The notes: generated by a model not told the origin, from the letters alone. A DNA stretch of 64,000 bases from JACPYF01 sp964348695 (GCA_964348695.1 CAYGDI010000002.1:124001-188000); one strand, 5' to 3'; numbered from the stretch's first letter, positions 7,587 to 16,104 are shown. Made by a program: numbers and translations.

Positions 7587-8033
7587 TTATTTCTTTTCTT
7601 CCTTTTCAACCAACGTACGATACGCTGTACCGAGCACACCGTTCACAAATCGAGATGAGTTATCAGAACCAAATGCTTTTGCCAGTTCCACAGCTTCGTT
7701 GATAACAACTTTTGGTGGTGCTGTATCTTGCATTTCGATGAGCTCATACAAAGCTAAACGTAATATTGCTAGATCTACCCGAGCAATCTGAGGCAGAGGC
7801 CATTCTGGGGCAATAGGCTGTATCAACTCATCGAGATGAGCTTGCTTCTTGTGCGCACCAAATACTAGTTTTTTTACAAATGCTTTGTCTTTAACTGTTT
7901 TCTCGTATCGCGCCAGGTTGCGTGTGTAGACATCGTCAAGTTTCACGCCCTTATCCCCACAACTCACACGAAAATCTACCTCATATAGAGTTTGTAGTGC
8001 GATGATACGACCGAGATGACGATTTGATGCCAC
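7587..8033 (-). CDS. nusB: Transcription antitermination factor NusB
   Basis: A 148-residue all-helical protein that binds boxA RNA with S10 in rRNA antitermination. Recognised by the N-terminal RHLGRIIALQTLYEVDF and the C-terminal PPKVVINEAVELAKAFGSDNS followed by RFVNGVLG, the most conserved NusB segments. The start codon is GTG, with AAGGAAA about 10 nt upstream. It follows rpmF by 44 bp and is followed by a Nudix gene and rnc, a sensible RNA-processing operon. Confidence 0.93.
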   Translation of the reverse strand: MASNRHLGRIIALQTLYEVDFRVSCGDKGVKLDDVYTRNLARYEKTVKDKAFVKKLVFGAHKKQAHLDELIQPIAPEWPLPQIARVDLAILRLALYELIEMQDTAPPKVVINEAVELAKAFGSDNSSRFVNGVLGTAYRTLVEKEEKK

Positions 8034-8077
8034 GTTGGTTATTTCCTTGTTGTTAAATTATCTAATGTGTGAGCCTA

Positions 8078-8224
8078 TTAGGCCTTCTTTTTTCCGCTTT
8101 CGCGTTTTGTAGTATACGCTTTGATAGGCGATTTACTGTTGACAGTGCGCGCTAGTTTTACCAACAAATGACTTCGGCGAAGCCCTGTTTTACGCGGACT
8201 GGTTTGTTTTTTTGGCTGTCCCAT
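8078..8224 (-). CDS. rpmF: 50S ribosomal protein bL32, zinc-free short form
   Basis: A 48-residue ORF. Translation begins MGQPKKQTSPRKTGLRRSHL, matching the start of bL32, and ends in a basic tail (TKRESGKKKA). Ordinary bL32 is ~56-60 residues and usually has four zinc-binding cysteines; this one has no cysteine and lacks the zinc-ribbon half. The start has a strong Shine-Dalgarno (GGAAAGGAG) and a well-formed promoter. The position next to nusB and rnc supports the call. It is first in its operon. Confidence 0.85.
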   Translation of the reverse strand: MGQPKKQTSPRKTGLRRSHLLVKLARTVNSKSPIKAYTTKRESGKKKA

Positions 8225-8265
8225 ACTAAAACAACTCCTTTCCGTTTAATCTTTCACTTACTTGC

Positions 8266-8294
8266 AGTATAGCGTAGGAAAGCATAAAACTCAA
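8266..8294 (-). promoter_or_regulatory. sigma70-type promoter of the rpmF-nusB-rnc operon
   Basis: On the minus strand TTGAGT (8289-8294) and TATACT (8266-8271) are separated by exactly 17 bp. It is back-to-back with the LysM gene promoter. Confidence 0.7.
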
Positions 8295-8304
8295 GCTAAA
8301 ATGC

Positions 8305-8333
8305 TTGACTTTATTTAGTGTTTATGCTAATAT
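8305..8333 (+). promoter_or_regulatory. Leaderless sigma70 promoter of the LysM gene
   Basis: TTGACT (8305-8310), a 17-bp spacer ending in TGC, and TAATAT (8328-8333) form an extended -10 promoter. Seven bases separate the -10 from the ATG at 8341. Confidence 0.7.
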
Positions 8334-8340
8334 ATACAAC

Positions 8341-8757
8341 ATGACACAATATGAATCGTCACCAATCAACATATCCGCCGCACGTGAACAGGCAAAGCAA
8401 TCTCATGATCGATCAGTAGATCGTCGTACGAAACCTTTGCTACCGGCACGTGCCCGACAGATTGCGCTTGTCGCTGGAGTTGCTACTGGACTCTTGGCTG
8501 CAGGTGTTGCCTACGAACATGGCCAGTCGGTTGAAGAAAAATTGACTGGTGCAACACAAGAACTAGTGATACAAGACAGCTCTAGTGTATGGACTGCTGC
8601 TGAACGGATTGCTGATGAACATAATACTCACACACAAAACGTTATCGAGGCAATCAAAAAGCTGAATAATATTGAAAGCTTTGGTAATTTTCAACCTGGA
8701 CAAACAATTAAAATACCTGCTGCTTTGCCAGAAGATTCAGAAACTCACGTTAGCTAA
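8341..8757 (+). CDS. Membrane-anchored LysM-domain protein
   Basis: A 138-residue protein: basic cytoplasmic N-terminus (residues 1-47), one membrane helix (~48-66, QIALVAGVATGLLAAGVAY) and an extracellular LysM-type domain (~88-130: SVWTAAERIADEHN, followed near the end by NFQPGQTIKIP, the typical LysM ending). LysM modules bind N-acetylglucosamine-containing glycans, so it may hold peptidoglycan. The upstream in-frame TTG at 8305 is part of the -35 box, so I start at the ATG at 8341, where the mRNA would be leaderless. Its 3' end overlaps the convergent leuS by 8 bp. Confidence 0.75.
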   Translation: MTQYESSPINISAAREQAKQSHDRSVDRRTKPLLPARARQIALVAGVATGLLAAGVAYEHGQSVEEKLTGATQELVIQDSSSVWTAAERIADEHNTHTQNVIEAIKKLNNIESFGNFQPGQTIKIPAALPEDSETHVS

Positions 8758-11632
8758 CGACTAGATTGACTATACGACCACTGACATAAATTGCTTTTTT
8801 TAGCTCCTTGCCTTCTAGGTGTGGAGCTATTTTTTCATGCGTTTTTGCTAACTCAACAATAGCAACTTCTGTGATATGCGCATCAACATTCAGTGTCGCA
8901 CGAACCTTGCCGTTGACCTGAACAGGAACGGTAATTGTATCGCTAACCAAGTGTTTTTCGTCCCACTTCGGCCAATTGTCTACGTGAATTGTCTCATTGT
9001 GACCTAGTTGCGACCACAACTCTTCGGTGATATGTGGTGCAAATGGCGCAAGAACTTGCAGCAAGCTTTCAATCGCAAACTTCCATGCATCGCTTTTGCC
9101 TATCCCAGCACTTTCTTTTAGCTTAAAGTAGCCATTCACCGCTTCCATCATTGCTGATACTGCTGTGTTGAATTTGTCATTTTCTATGTCTTCTGTGACT
9201 TTTTTGGTGGATTTATGAGCAATTTTTAAAATATCTGCTGCTTGCTGATTGTTGAGAGAGATAGTATCGCCATCTAGATATTCTTGCACCAAATTCCAAG
9301 TGCGGTTGAGGAATCGATAGGTACCTGGAACGCCACGAGTATCCCAAGGAGCATCCATGTCATATGGCGCAATGAACATTTCATACACACGCAGACTGTC
9401 GGCGCCATATCCGCTGTCCATTATCTCCATTGGGTCTATTACATTACCTAGGCTTTTGCTCATTTTGCGTCCGTCTGGCGCCATAATATAGGCGTTGTAC
9501 ATCATACGCTTGAATGGCTCTGGGTCGCCAACTAGCCCTATTTTATGAAAAAATCGCATCCAAAAACGAGCGTACAGTAGATGTGCGACTGCATGGTCGG
9601 CGCCATTGTAAAAGTCTACCGGTGCCCAATGTTTGATTTGATCTGGATTCCAGGGTTCATTTTCATTGAACGGGTCTAGGTAGCGTAGGAAATACCAACT
9701 GCTACAGGCATAGCCGTCCATTGTGTCTGTTTCGCGCTTTGCTGGACCACCACATTTTGGACACTCGGTATTTACCCAATCTTCAACCTCAGCCAGGACA
9801 GACGTTGCGCCGCCACGAGGTTTGAAATCTTCAACTTCGGGTAATTCGACTGGCAACTGATCATCTGGCACAGCAACTGCACCGTCTTTGTCACAATACA
9901 CAATTGGTATCGGCGCGCCCCAATAACGTTGACGGGATATGAGCCAGTCGCGCATTTTGTACTGCACCTTGGTAGTACCAAGTTTTTGCTGCTCTAGCCA
10001 CGCAACAATTTCTTCGCGAGCTTGCTCACTGGCCATGCCATCAAACTGTCCAGAATGCACCAACAATCCTTCGCCAACATGAACATATGCGTCGTCGAGC
10101 ATTTTATACCCATGAAAATGCGCCGGCTCTTCAACTACTGACTCAAGCGCTGACTCATCAACCCATCGAATTGAAAACTGGTCTTCATTATCGTCAAGAT
10201 TTCTGTTCGTTTTCTCCTCATCGATTAGTTCAAAAAAGATTGGCAAAAATCTTGCGGCTACATGCTTGTCTTTGACATTTGAATAGAAGTGGTTATTGAC
10301 CCAAGATGAAGCGTTTTTTATATGCTTGAAGTTGACATAACCAGTTTCCTCGGTTATTTCGCGTTTTGCCGCCTCGATCGGGTCCTCGTTTTTTTCTATA
10401 CCTCCACCAATAAACATCTTGCCACCGGTATTTTTCTGGCGCTCACCCCAATCTAAAATCAACACTTTATTGTTATTTGGATTTCTTAGAACTGCGATAA
10501 TTGCGTCTTTTTTTATCTCAGATTCATGCTGGTGGCCAAATGAGGGTTCAACGACCTGTCGTATAGCAATATCAAACTTTTTAGCAAATTCGTTATCACG
10601 CTCGTCGTGGGCAGGAACTGCCATGATGGCACCTGTGCCGTAGCCCATCATAACGTAGTCGGCAATCCAAATTGGAATTTTTTCACCATTTACTGGATTG
10701 ATAGCATAACCACCGGTTGGTACTCCTGTCTTTTCTTTGTTTTCCTGACGCTCGATCTCACTTTTACTTGCAGCTTTTTTAACGTAATCTTCAACAGACT
10801 TTTTATTTTTGTCAGTAGTTATTTTGTTGACTAGATCATGCTCGGGCGCCAAAACCACAAAAGTCGCACCAAACAAAGTATCGGGACGAGTGGTGAAGAT
10901 TTTAATAATATCTTCACTGCCATCGACTTGGAAATCTACTTCGGCGCCCTGAGATTTGCCGATCCAGTTTTTTTGCATAGTTTTGACCATTTCGGTCCAG
11001 TTCAGATCGTCGGTAGCTTCTAGAATCTCGTCAGCATATTCGGTGATTTTGAAAAACCACTGCTTCAGATTTTTCTTTGTGACTTGGTTGCCACATCGCC
11101 AACATTTGCCACCTTCGACTTGCTCGTTCGCTAGGACTGTCTGATCAGTTTCGCACCACCACTGGGGAGATTCCTTTTGATAGGCCAGGCCATTTTCGTA
11201 AAGTTTGTTAAATATCCACTGAGTCCATTTGTAATACTCTGGGTCGGCTGTGCTAATTTCTTTTGTCCAGTCATAGCTGTAGCCCAGACGTTTTAGCTGG
11301 GTCTTGAAGTTTTCTTTAGCTTCGTCATGTGCCACGCGAGGTGTTTTACCAACCTTGATCGCATAGTTTTCAACTGGCAAACCAAAACTGTCCCAACCGA
11401 TAGGATTGTAGGCGTTGAAACCCTGTTGCCTCTTGGCGCGAACTTTTATATCACTGAACTGAAATGTCCGACCGTGACCGATATGTATCCCGGCACCTGT
11501 GATGCCTGGCAACATGCTCATGCCATAATATTTTGGTTTGCTATGATCAGCAAGATCAACGACGTACGTGCCGTCTTGTTCCCATTTTTCTTGCCATTTT
11601 TTCTCAATAGCTAGTGGATCGTACCTTTGCAT
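8750..11632 (-). CDS. leuS: Leucyl-tRNA synthetase with a Nudix domain inserted in the editing domain
   Basis: A class I synthetase that charges tRNA-Leu. It has the HIGH-type motif GIHIGHGRT (48-56), a zinc knuckle WWCETDQTVLANEQ..CWRCG (158-181), the CP1 editing domain with the TTRPDTLFGATF (247-258) and AVPAHDERDNEF (338-349) motifs, the sequence RDWLISRQRYWGAPIP (561-576), KMSKS (723-727) and the tRNA-binding C-terminal domain. The total of 960 residues exceeds the usual ~800-880 because residues ~365-515 are a Nudix domain, inserted just after HDERD and before the editing-domain ending GQFDGMASEQAREEI. The first ATG has a TATAAT 7 nt upstream and no Shine-Dalgarno, so the mRNA should be leaderless. 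Confidence 0.96.
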   Translation of the reverse strand: MQRYDPLAIEKKWQEKWEQDGTYVVDLADHSKPKYYGMSMLPGITGAGIHIGHGRTFQFSDIKVRAKRQQGFNAYNPIGWDSFGLPVENYAIKVGKTPRVAHDEAKENFKTQLKRLGYSYDWTKEISTADPEYYKWTQWIFNKLYENGLAYQKESPQWWCETDQTVLANEQVEGGKCWRCGNQVTKKNLKQWFFKITEYADEILEATDDLNWTEMVKTMQKNWIGKSQGAEVDFQVDGSEDIIKIFTTRPDTLFGATFVVLAPEHDLVNKITTDKNKKSVEDYVKKAASKSEIERQENKEKTGVPTGGYAINPVNGEKIPIWIADYVMMGYGTGAIMAVPAHDERDNEFAKKFDIAIRQVVEPSFGHQHESEIKKDAIIAVLRNPNNNKVLILDWGERQKNTGGKMFIGGGIEKNEDPIEAAKREITEETGYVNFKHIKNASSWVNNHFYSNVKDKHVAARFLPIFFELIDEEKTNRNLDDNEDQFSIRWVDESALESVVEEPAHFHGYKMLDDAYVHVGEGLLVHSGQFDGMASEQAREEIVAWLEQQKLGTTKVQYKMRDWLISRQRYWGAPIPIVYCDKDGAVAVPDDQLPVELPEVEDFKPRGGATSVLAEVEDWVNTECPKCGGPAKRETDTMDGYACSSWYFLRYLDPFNENEPWNPDQIKHWAPVDFYNGADHAVAHLLYARFWMRFFHKIGLVGDPEPFKRMMYNAYIMAPDGRKMSKSLGNVIDPMEIMDSGYGADSLRVYEMFIAPYDMDAPWDTRGVPGTYRFLNRTWNLVQEYLDGDTISLNNQQAADILKIAHKSTKKVTEDIENDKFNTAVSAMMEAVNGYFKLKESAGIGKSDAWKFAIESLLQVLAPFAPHITEELWSQLGHNETIHVDNWPKWDEKHLVSDTITVPVQVNGKVRATLNVDAHITEVAIVELAKTHEKIAPHLEGKELKKAIYVSGRIVNLVVS
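10088..10540 (-). other. Nudix domain inside LeuRS CP1
   Basis: Residues ~365-515 of LeuRS. The Nudix box at residues 409-431 (10340-10408) fits G-x5-E-x7-REUxEExGU exactly, with REITEETGY as its end; a preceding strand (AIIAVLRN) and a following FSIRWVDESALESVV are typical of Nudix enzymes. All catalytic glutamates are present, so it should be active. Confidence 0.88.
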
Positions 11633-11639
11633 ACGTTAT

Positions 11640-11645
11640 ATTATA
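11640..11645 (-). promoter_or_regulatory. Extended -10 of the leaderless leuS promoter
   Basis: On the minus strand TGT-TATAAT is followed by 7 nt and the leuS ATG (11632). Confidence 0.65.
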
Positions 11646-11667
11646 ACAGGTGTAAATTCTGGTTGAA

Positions 11668-12954
11668 TTATATTTGGGTAGTATTCATGCCTGTACTCAA
11701 ACCGCCAAAGGCTTCAAGATATATTTCCTGCAGCTCTTGCATCAAATCTGCTGCTTCGAGATATTTTGATGGACTTTTAAGATCTGGCTGTTTTTTTGTA
11801 TCAATCATCATTTCAAAATTGACTGTACCGTCCTTTTTGTTTTTGTTTTCTAGTTCAATTTTCTGAAAATCGTGACCCCATCGTGATATCCACACGGTAG
11901 TTTTGAGCTGATCCAGGGTTTTTTGCGTATCTTTGATTTCACTGTCAGAAGTTTTGGTTTCTTCAGTAGCAGCACCGTCTGTGTCTTCGGTACATTTGTC
12001 TAATGCTTTTGCTATATCAGTTTTCTCGAACTCTTCACCGAATGCTTGCATCTGCTCTGCGTCGAGAGAAATCTCGTATGCGATGCTATCTTGTCCGTTA
12101 ATAGTAGCTGTTTTCCCTGTATCTTCGATATCAATGAAACGACTCTCTGCATATGTATCTATAACCTGCTGCTGCTGTGAGTTTTCTTTGTAAAATGTCT
12201 CAATAGCCTTGTCAGTACATTCTTGTTGTTTTTCGTAGCCTTCTGCATATTGACTGATATCTTCTTTGTCTACACGAATCCATTGCCCATCTATCTTTTC
12301 AAAAAAGCTTTGCAGTTTTGCCAGTAAAGGTACAAGTGTAGGTTCAGAGGCATAGTACTTGCCATATTCTGTCTGGAGTGCTTTTTCGAAAAGTTCTGGA
12401 GCGTTGTTGAGTTTGAAATAATAATCACCACTTTCTGCGACCATACCTGCTGCGTCGAGATCAAGCTGCAGATTATCAAGATTGATCTTGACTTTTGCAT
12501 CTAATGACCCTGTGAGATTGGTATTGTCACTTTGTGAACTAAATTCAACAGTAATACTCTCTTTTGAATTTGGATCGGCAGCCTTTAACGAACCTGCGGT
12601 AACTACTGTCTTTGCCTTGAGGCTATTTTGAACAGCATCTAATAGTATTTTTTCCGGGCTTGTAACATATAGAGCAAATACAGTCCCGCTAATCAACACA
12701 ATGATTCCTGCGACTATAGAGGCCAAAATAATCATCAGCTTTTTCTTACTCTTTTTTGGTGGTTCATCTGGGACAAATGGCTCCGAGATAGCAGGTTGAG
12801 ATATCTGGTCTGACGCAGGTTGTACTGCGGTACCAGCAGATTCTAGCGTAGATGTGTTGGGAGTTTCTGTAGGCATACCCTCTTTGGAGAGTGTTGATGG
12901 CGATTGGCTATTGGTGTTTTCGGTATTGGTTGTATCATCTTCTTGGTCTGGCAT
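11668..12954 (-). CDS. Anchored extracytoplasmic protein with proline/serine-rich cytoplasmic tail
   Basis: A 428-residue protein. Residues 1-65 are an acidic Ser/Thr/Pro/Gln-rich tail, then PPKKSKKK and a single membrane helix (~72-95, LMIILASIVAGIIVLISGTV). The basic residues before the helix place the N-terminus inside, so residues ~100-428 are outside. The outer part begins SPEKILLDAVQNSLKAKTVVTAGSL, reminiscent of LppX/LprAFG-like or DUF6612-type lipoprotein folds, but I cannot assign it. It contains a pair of Cys (near 245 and 319). A good Shine-Dalgarno (AAGGAAGG) precedes the ATG. It lies between murF and leuS. Confidence 0.7.
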   Translation of the reverse strand: MPDQEDDTTNTENTNSQSPSTLSKEGMPTETPNTSTLESAGTAVQPASDQISQPAISEPFVPDEPPKKSKKKLMIILASIVAGIIVLISGTVFALYVTSPEKILLDAVQNSLKAKTVVTAGSLKAADPNSKESITVEFSSQSDNTNLTGSLDAKVKINLDNLQLDLDAAGMVAESGDYYFKLNNAPELFEKALQTEYGKYYASEPTLVPLLAKLQSFFEKIDGQWIRVDKEDISQYAEGYEKQQECTDKAIETFYKENSQQQQVIDTYAESRFIDIEDTGKTATINGQDSIAYEISLDAEQMQAFGEEFEKTDIAKALDKCTEDTDGAATEETKTSDSEIKDTQKTLDQLKTTVWISRWGHDFQKIELENKNKKDGTVNFEMMIDTKKQPDLKSPSKYLEAADLMQELQEIYLEAFGGLSTGMNTTQI

Positions 12955-13006
12955 AGTGACCTTCCTTTACTTTAGTGCTTATGCTATATACTGAAGACTA
13001 TACCAC

Positions 13007-14287
13007 CTATGTGGTGAATGTATCAAACTGACTTGATTTGACTTTGAGCCACTCTTCGCTTTGACGAACCAACTTTTGTTGATCAGAACTGTTATGCAGT
13101 ATGGGTTTGATAGCCTCTTCGGCAAAAACACCATTTTGAGAGCCTTTGAATAATACAATAGCGTTTGGTTCTAAGATACTATGGACAAAACCACCAGCGC
13201 TAATAGGGTCTGAAAAACTTTTTACTAAACAACCGTTGCTTTTGGCCGCTGGTGCAAGGTATTTCTCGGCTTCTGCACCGATGGTAACAACATAATGTAA
13301 ACGCTCGCTACTGCATAGTTTGCCGATTTTTTCGTGCTCGATAGCAGACACTTCCCCCAATTCGTTCATGCTACCTAGCACTGCGATACGCTGTGGAGAT
13401 TCTTGCTGATAGAGTGTTTTGAGTGCAGACTCGACTGCCAACGGACTGGCATTGTAAGAATCATCGATAATGACTGAATCTTTGAGACCTGGTAGTATGT
13501 TCATTCTGCCTGCTGGTGCTGTGATTTTTGATAGACCTTCTGCTATCATGGTCGGCTCGAGACCTAGTCTCTCTGCAACAAAACCGGCTGCAACGGCCGC
13601 TTTTACGCCCGCCTCACTAGCAACATGGATCTTAGCAGGAATATCTGCAGTCGAAGGTGTGATCAGCTTGCCTTTTACTAAACCAAGCTGCATGTCTTCG
13701 ACCAAAAACCTGTATTCTGCAGAGCCACCGAGACCATAGGTATCGATCTCTGGGTTGGTGATGTACTGTGCGTATGTTCCTGGCACATCATCACGATTGA
13801 TAACTGTGATCGAGGAGAAATTCGACACTTCTAACTCTTCTTTTGCAACTGCATCAAGCGTTTTGAAAAATTCCATATGCTCGGGTGAAACCGCAGTGAC
13901 AACTGCTATATCGCCGTGAAGATACGTACCAAAATGCGCGATGTCTCCGGGCTGATCTGTGCCAAGCTCTTGAACAATAACATCACAGTCACTTTGCTTT
14001 ACTTTGATGCGCTGCTTGGCGGCTTTTCTCACTCTGAGCCATTCGCCGATCGATCGGATATTGTCAGGATAGGCGATCCCCAAGATACCAAGCGGCACAC
14101 TCATATGTGTGTTGTGGTTGCCTTCATGCACTCTTACTCGGTATTTTTCAGAAAGGACTGTTGCAATAGCGAGTTTGGTACTTGTCTTGCCCACGCTACC
14201 AGTGACAAACACTAGTTTTGGCTGATGTTTTGCTACGTATTGACGTACGTACTTTTCTAGCTTTTTTTGAATGTAATTTTTTAGCAT
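13007..14287 (-). CDS. murF: MurF-type Mur ligase lacking the N-terminal domain
   Basis: An ATP-dependent amide ligase of the Mur family, nearest to MurF, which adds D-Ala-D-Ala to UDP-MurNAc-tripeptide in peptidoglycan synthesis. The P-loop VTGSVGKTSTK is at residues 28-38, followed by the MurF-like GNHNTHMSVPLGILG (57-71), the NRDD segment, and IIDDSYNASPLAVESAL of the C-terminal domain; a late FKGSQNGVFAEE is the MurF LFKGSR.. motif. In ordinary MurF the P-loop lies near residue 110, so the UDP-binding first domain (~75 residues) is missing here. The mRNA leader is very short (TATAAT 14 nt before ATG). Confidence 0.8.
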   Translation of the reverse strand: MLKNYIQKKLEKYVRQYVAKHQPKLVFVTGSVGKTSTKLAIATVLSEKYRVRVHEGNHNTHMSVPLGILGIAYPDNIRSIGEWLRVRKAAKQRIKVKQSDCDVIVQELGTDQPGDIAHFGTYLHGDIAVVTAVSPEHMEFFKTLDAVAKEELEVSNFSSITVINRDDVPGTYAQYITNPEIDTYGLGGSAEYRFLVEDMQLGLVKGKLITPSTADIPAKIHVASEAGVKAAVAAGFVAERLGLEPTMIAEGLSKITAPAGRMNILPGLKDSVIIDDSYNASPLAVESALKTLYQQESPQRIAVLGSMNELGEVSAIEHEKIGKLCSSERLHYVVTIGAEAEKYLAPAAKSNGCLVKSFSDPISAGGFVHSILEPNAIVLFKGSQNGVFAEEAIKPILHNSSDQQKLVRQSEEWLKVKSSQFDTFTT

Positions 14288-14313
14288 AACTATTACAAAT
14301 CATTATACAACAT

Positions 14314-14361
14314 AAAAAGCCCCCCGCCTCGACGGCCATTCGACCGAAGAGACAAGGGGGC
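14314..14361 (-). terminator. Terminator of the desaturase gene
   Basis: On the minus strand a GCCCCC/GGGGGC stem (14356-14361 with 14319-14324) encloses a region with further small pairing and is followed by a T5 run. Confidence 0.65.
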
Positions 14362-14371
14362 GGACGGCGCA

Positions 14372-15343
14372 TCAGCTAGTTGGCGCTAGCTTCTTCGCCA
14401 TTTGTTCGTCTGTGACGCGTTTTACATCCCACGCTAGACCTAGCTTTTCCATCCACCAGATCGCCCAACCGCTTGGGTCAAGGGCTTTCTGCCAACGCTT
14501 CAACCCGTGAAAGGCGGAAGTTGGAAAGGCATGATGATTGTGATGCCAGCCTTCGCCAAAGGTGGGTAGTGCAAACAACCAGTTGTTGGTGCTTTTATCT
14601 GGTGTACGAAACGGGCGACTGCCAAACATATGGCAGACTGAGTTGACACTCCATGTCACGTGATGCGTCACCAGCATTCTGACCAGACCGCCCCATACAA
14701 AACCAGTCAACGCGCCTTGCCACCTAAAACCAGTGAGGACGAAACCTGCCACTGCTGGCAAGATAAAAGACAGCGGTAGATAGACAGAAAAGAATTTTCT
14801 GCTCACCCTCATAACCGTCTCATCCTTGAGTAGGTCAGGAACAAAACGCTCCTCCTTTGCCGATCCAACGGTTAGGAGCCAGCCTATGTGGGCGTGCCAA
14901 AATCCTTTCAACGTGCCCTTTAGCCCGGACTGCTCGTATCCAACGTGCGGACTGTGTGGGTCACCCGGCTCATCTGCATGAGCATGGTGACGCCTGTGGT
15001 CTGCCACCCAGGATGTTGGCTTGCCTTCGATTGCCATTGAACCAGCAATCGTCAACAAACCACGTATCCAATTGTATGTCTGAAAACTCCGATGAGTGAG
15101 AAGTCGATGAAAACCGACTGTAACACCCATGCCAGTAAAGACATACAACACTACTGCGAGGGCAATGTCTGTCGCAAAGACCCAGCTCTGCCACGACAGC
15201 CAAACAGCGATCAACAACCCGATAAACGGGATAATGATGATCGCCAATGTTGCAATGTTGTGGCCCAAACTATTGGGCTCTATCTCGTCAGAAAATGCCT
15301 CCATGTTGGAGGCTGCTGCATTTTTGTGCAATTCACTCGACAA
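14372..15343 (-). CDS. Membrane fatty-acid (acyl-CoA type) desaturase
   Basis: An integral-membrane di-iron desaturase of the delta-9 acyl-CoA/stearoyl type that uses O2 to insert a double bond into acyl chains. The three histidine boxes are intact: HRLLTH (79-84), HRRHH (116-120) and HHNHH (~268-272). Membrane segments lie at ~30-50, 57-78, 92-107 and 175-215. Its length, 323, is normal. The start is a TTG at 15343 with a strong GAGGAGG Shine-Dalgarno 6 nt upstream; the first ATG (codon 14) has none. Two sampled 60-base lines gave 60% and 55% G+C, higher than flanking genes, which suggests transfer. It is a single-gene unit. Confidence 0.92.
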   Translation of the reverse strand: MSSELHKNAAASNMEAFSDEIEPNSLGHNIATLAIIIIPFIGLLIAVWLSWQSWVFATDIALAVVLYVFTGMGVTVGFHRLLTHRSFQTYNWIRGLLTIAGSMAIEGKPTSWVADHRRHHAHADEPGDPHSPHVGYEQSGLKGTLKGFWHAHIGWLLTVGSAKEERFVPDLLKDETVMRVSRKFFSVYLPLSFILPAVAGFVLTGFRWQGALTGFVWGGLVRMLVTHHVTWSVNSVCHMFGSRPFRTPDKSTNNWLFALPTFGEGWHHNHHAFPTSAFHGLKRWQKALDPSGWAIWWMEKLGLAWDVKRVTDEQMAKKLAPTS

Positions 15344-15433
15344 TTGATTCTCCTCCTCAGGTTGTTTCGAAAGTCGGTCAATCTAAAACTTATTATACTT
15401 TAAAAACTAGTTTTTGAACAGTCTTTGGCTCGC

Positions 15434-16078
15434 CTATGGCGCTATACGAAAATTGAGGTTCAGATAACAAAGTGTACCCACTTGTGCGTTCGCCCGTACG
15501 GCACCTGCGATAGAACAATCCGCGTTTTCTCCGTAAAGTGCGTAATATATACGACTTGATTGCACAGCACCCGAGCCGTTAGTCATCAATTCATATTGTA
15601 CCCCACGTCTATATATTTGTGTGGGACTAGCGTTTAATGTGTAGGTAACAATCCTATCAAAACGCTGACCAGTTGGCGCTTTAGTAGCAAGGCCTATCTC
15701 GTTGACAAAATCTGACTTTACATATGGGACTGACCCGGGATTTGGCCAATTACAGTTTGAGGTCCAGCTGATAGAATTGTACGTTGTGTTAGGGTAATCA
15801 GTCGCCACACCTAGGCATGTAAGATACTGGCTATTAGCAGCCGGATACGATGCGGTTCTCAGTTGGCCGTATACACTGTTGTAATTTTCAAGTGCCTGGG
15901 ACCAATTGCGAGCTGCATTTATTATTGCTGTGTTGTATGCTTTTTGCTGTATTCCGTTGTATGTTGCAACTATCAACGCGGCTAATATACCTATAATAAC
16001 TATGACGATCAGCAGTTCAACGATCGTGAAACCGCTCGGTTTTGATAGAAATGATTTCTTTTTCTTATTGGAGCCCAT
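15434..16078 (-). CDS. Type IV prepilin-like protein
   Basis: A 214-residue pilin or pseudopilin. It has a short basic leader (MGSNKKKKSFLSKPSG), a cleavage/methylation site G-FTIVELLIVIV with the key Glu at +5, a hydrophobic helix to ~residue 40 and a variable globular domain with four or five cysteines (CLGVATDYP, SNCNWP, NADCSIAG, GTLCYLN). The frame is open further upstream but that would run into tRNA-Ala; I start at the ATG at 16078. TATACT lies 10 nt before it. The N-terminal region is nearly identical to that of the second prepilin at 57005-57571. It probably forms part of a type IV pilus. Confidence 0.88.
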   Translation of the reverse strand: MGSNKKKKSFLSKPSGFTIVELLIVIVIIGILAALIVATYNGIQQKAYNTAIINAARNWSQALENYNSVYGQLRTASYPAANSQYLTCLGVATDYPNTTYNSISWTSNCNWPNPGSVPYVKSDFVNEIGLATKAPTGQRFDRIVTYTLNASPTQIYRRGVQYELMTNGSGAVQSSRIYYALYGENADCSIAGAVRANAQVGTLCYLNLNFRIAP

Positions 16079-16104
16079 CCTGATAGACAGTATACTCCAA
16101 AAAA

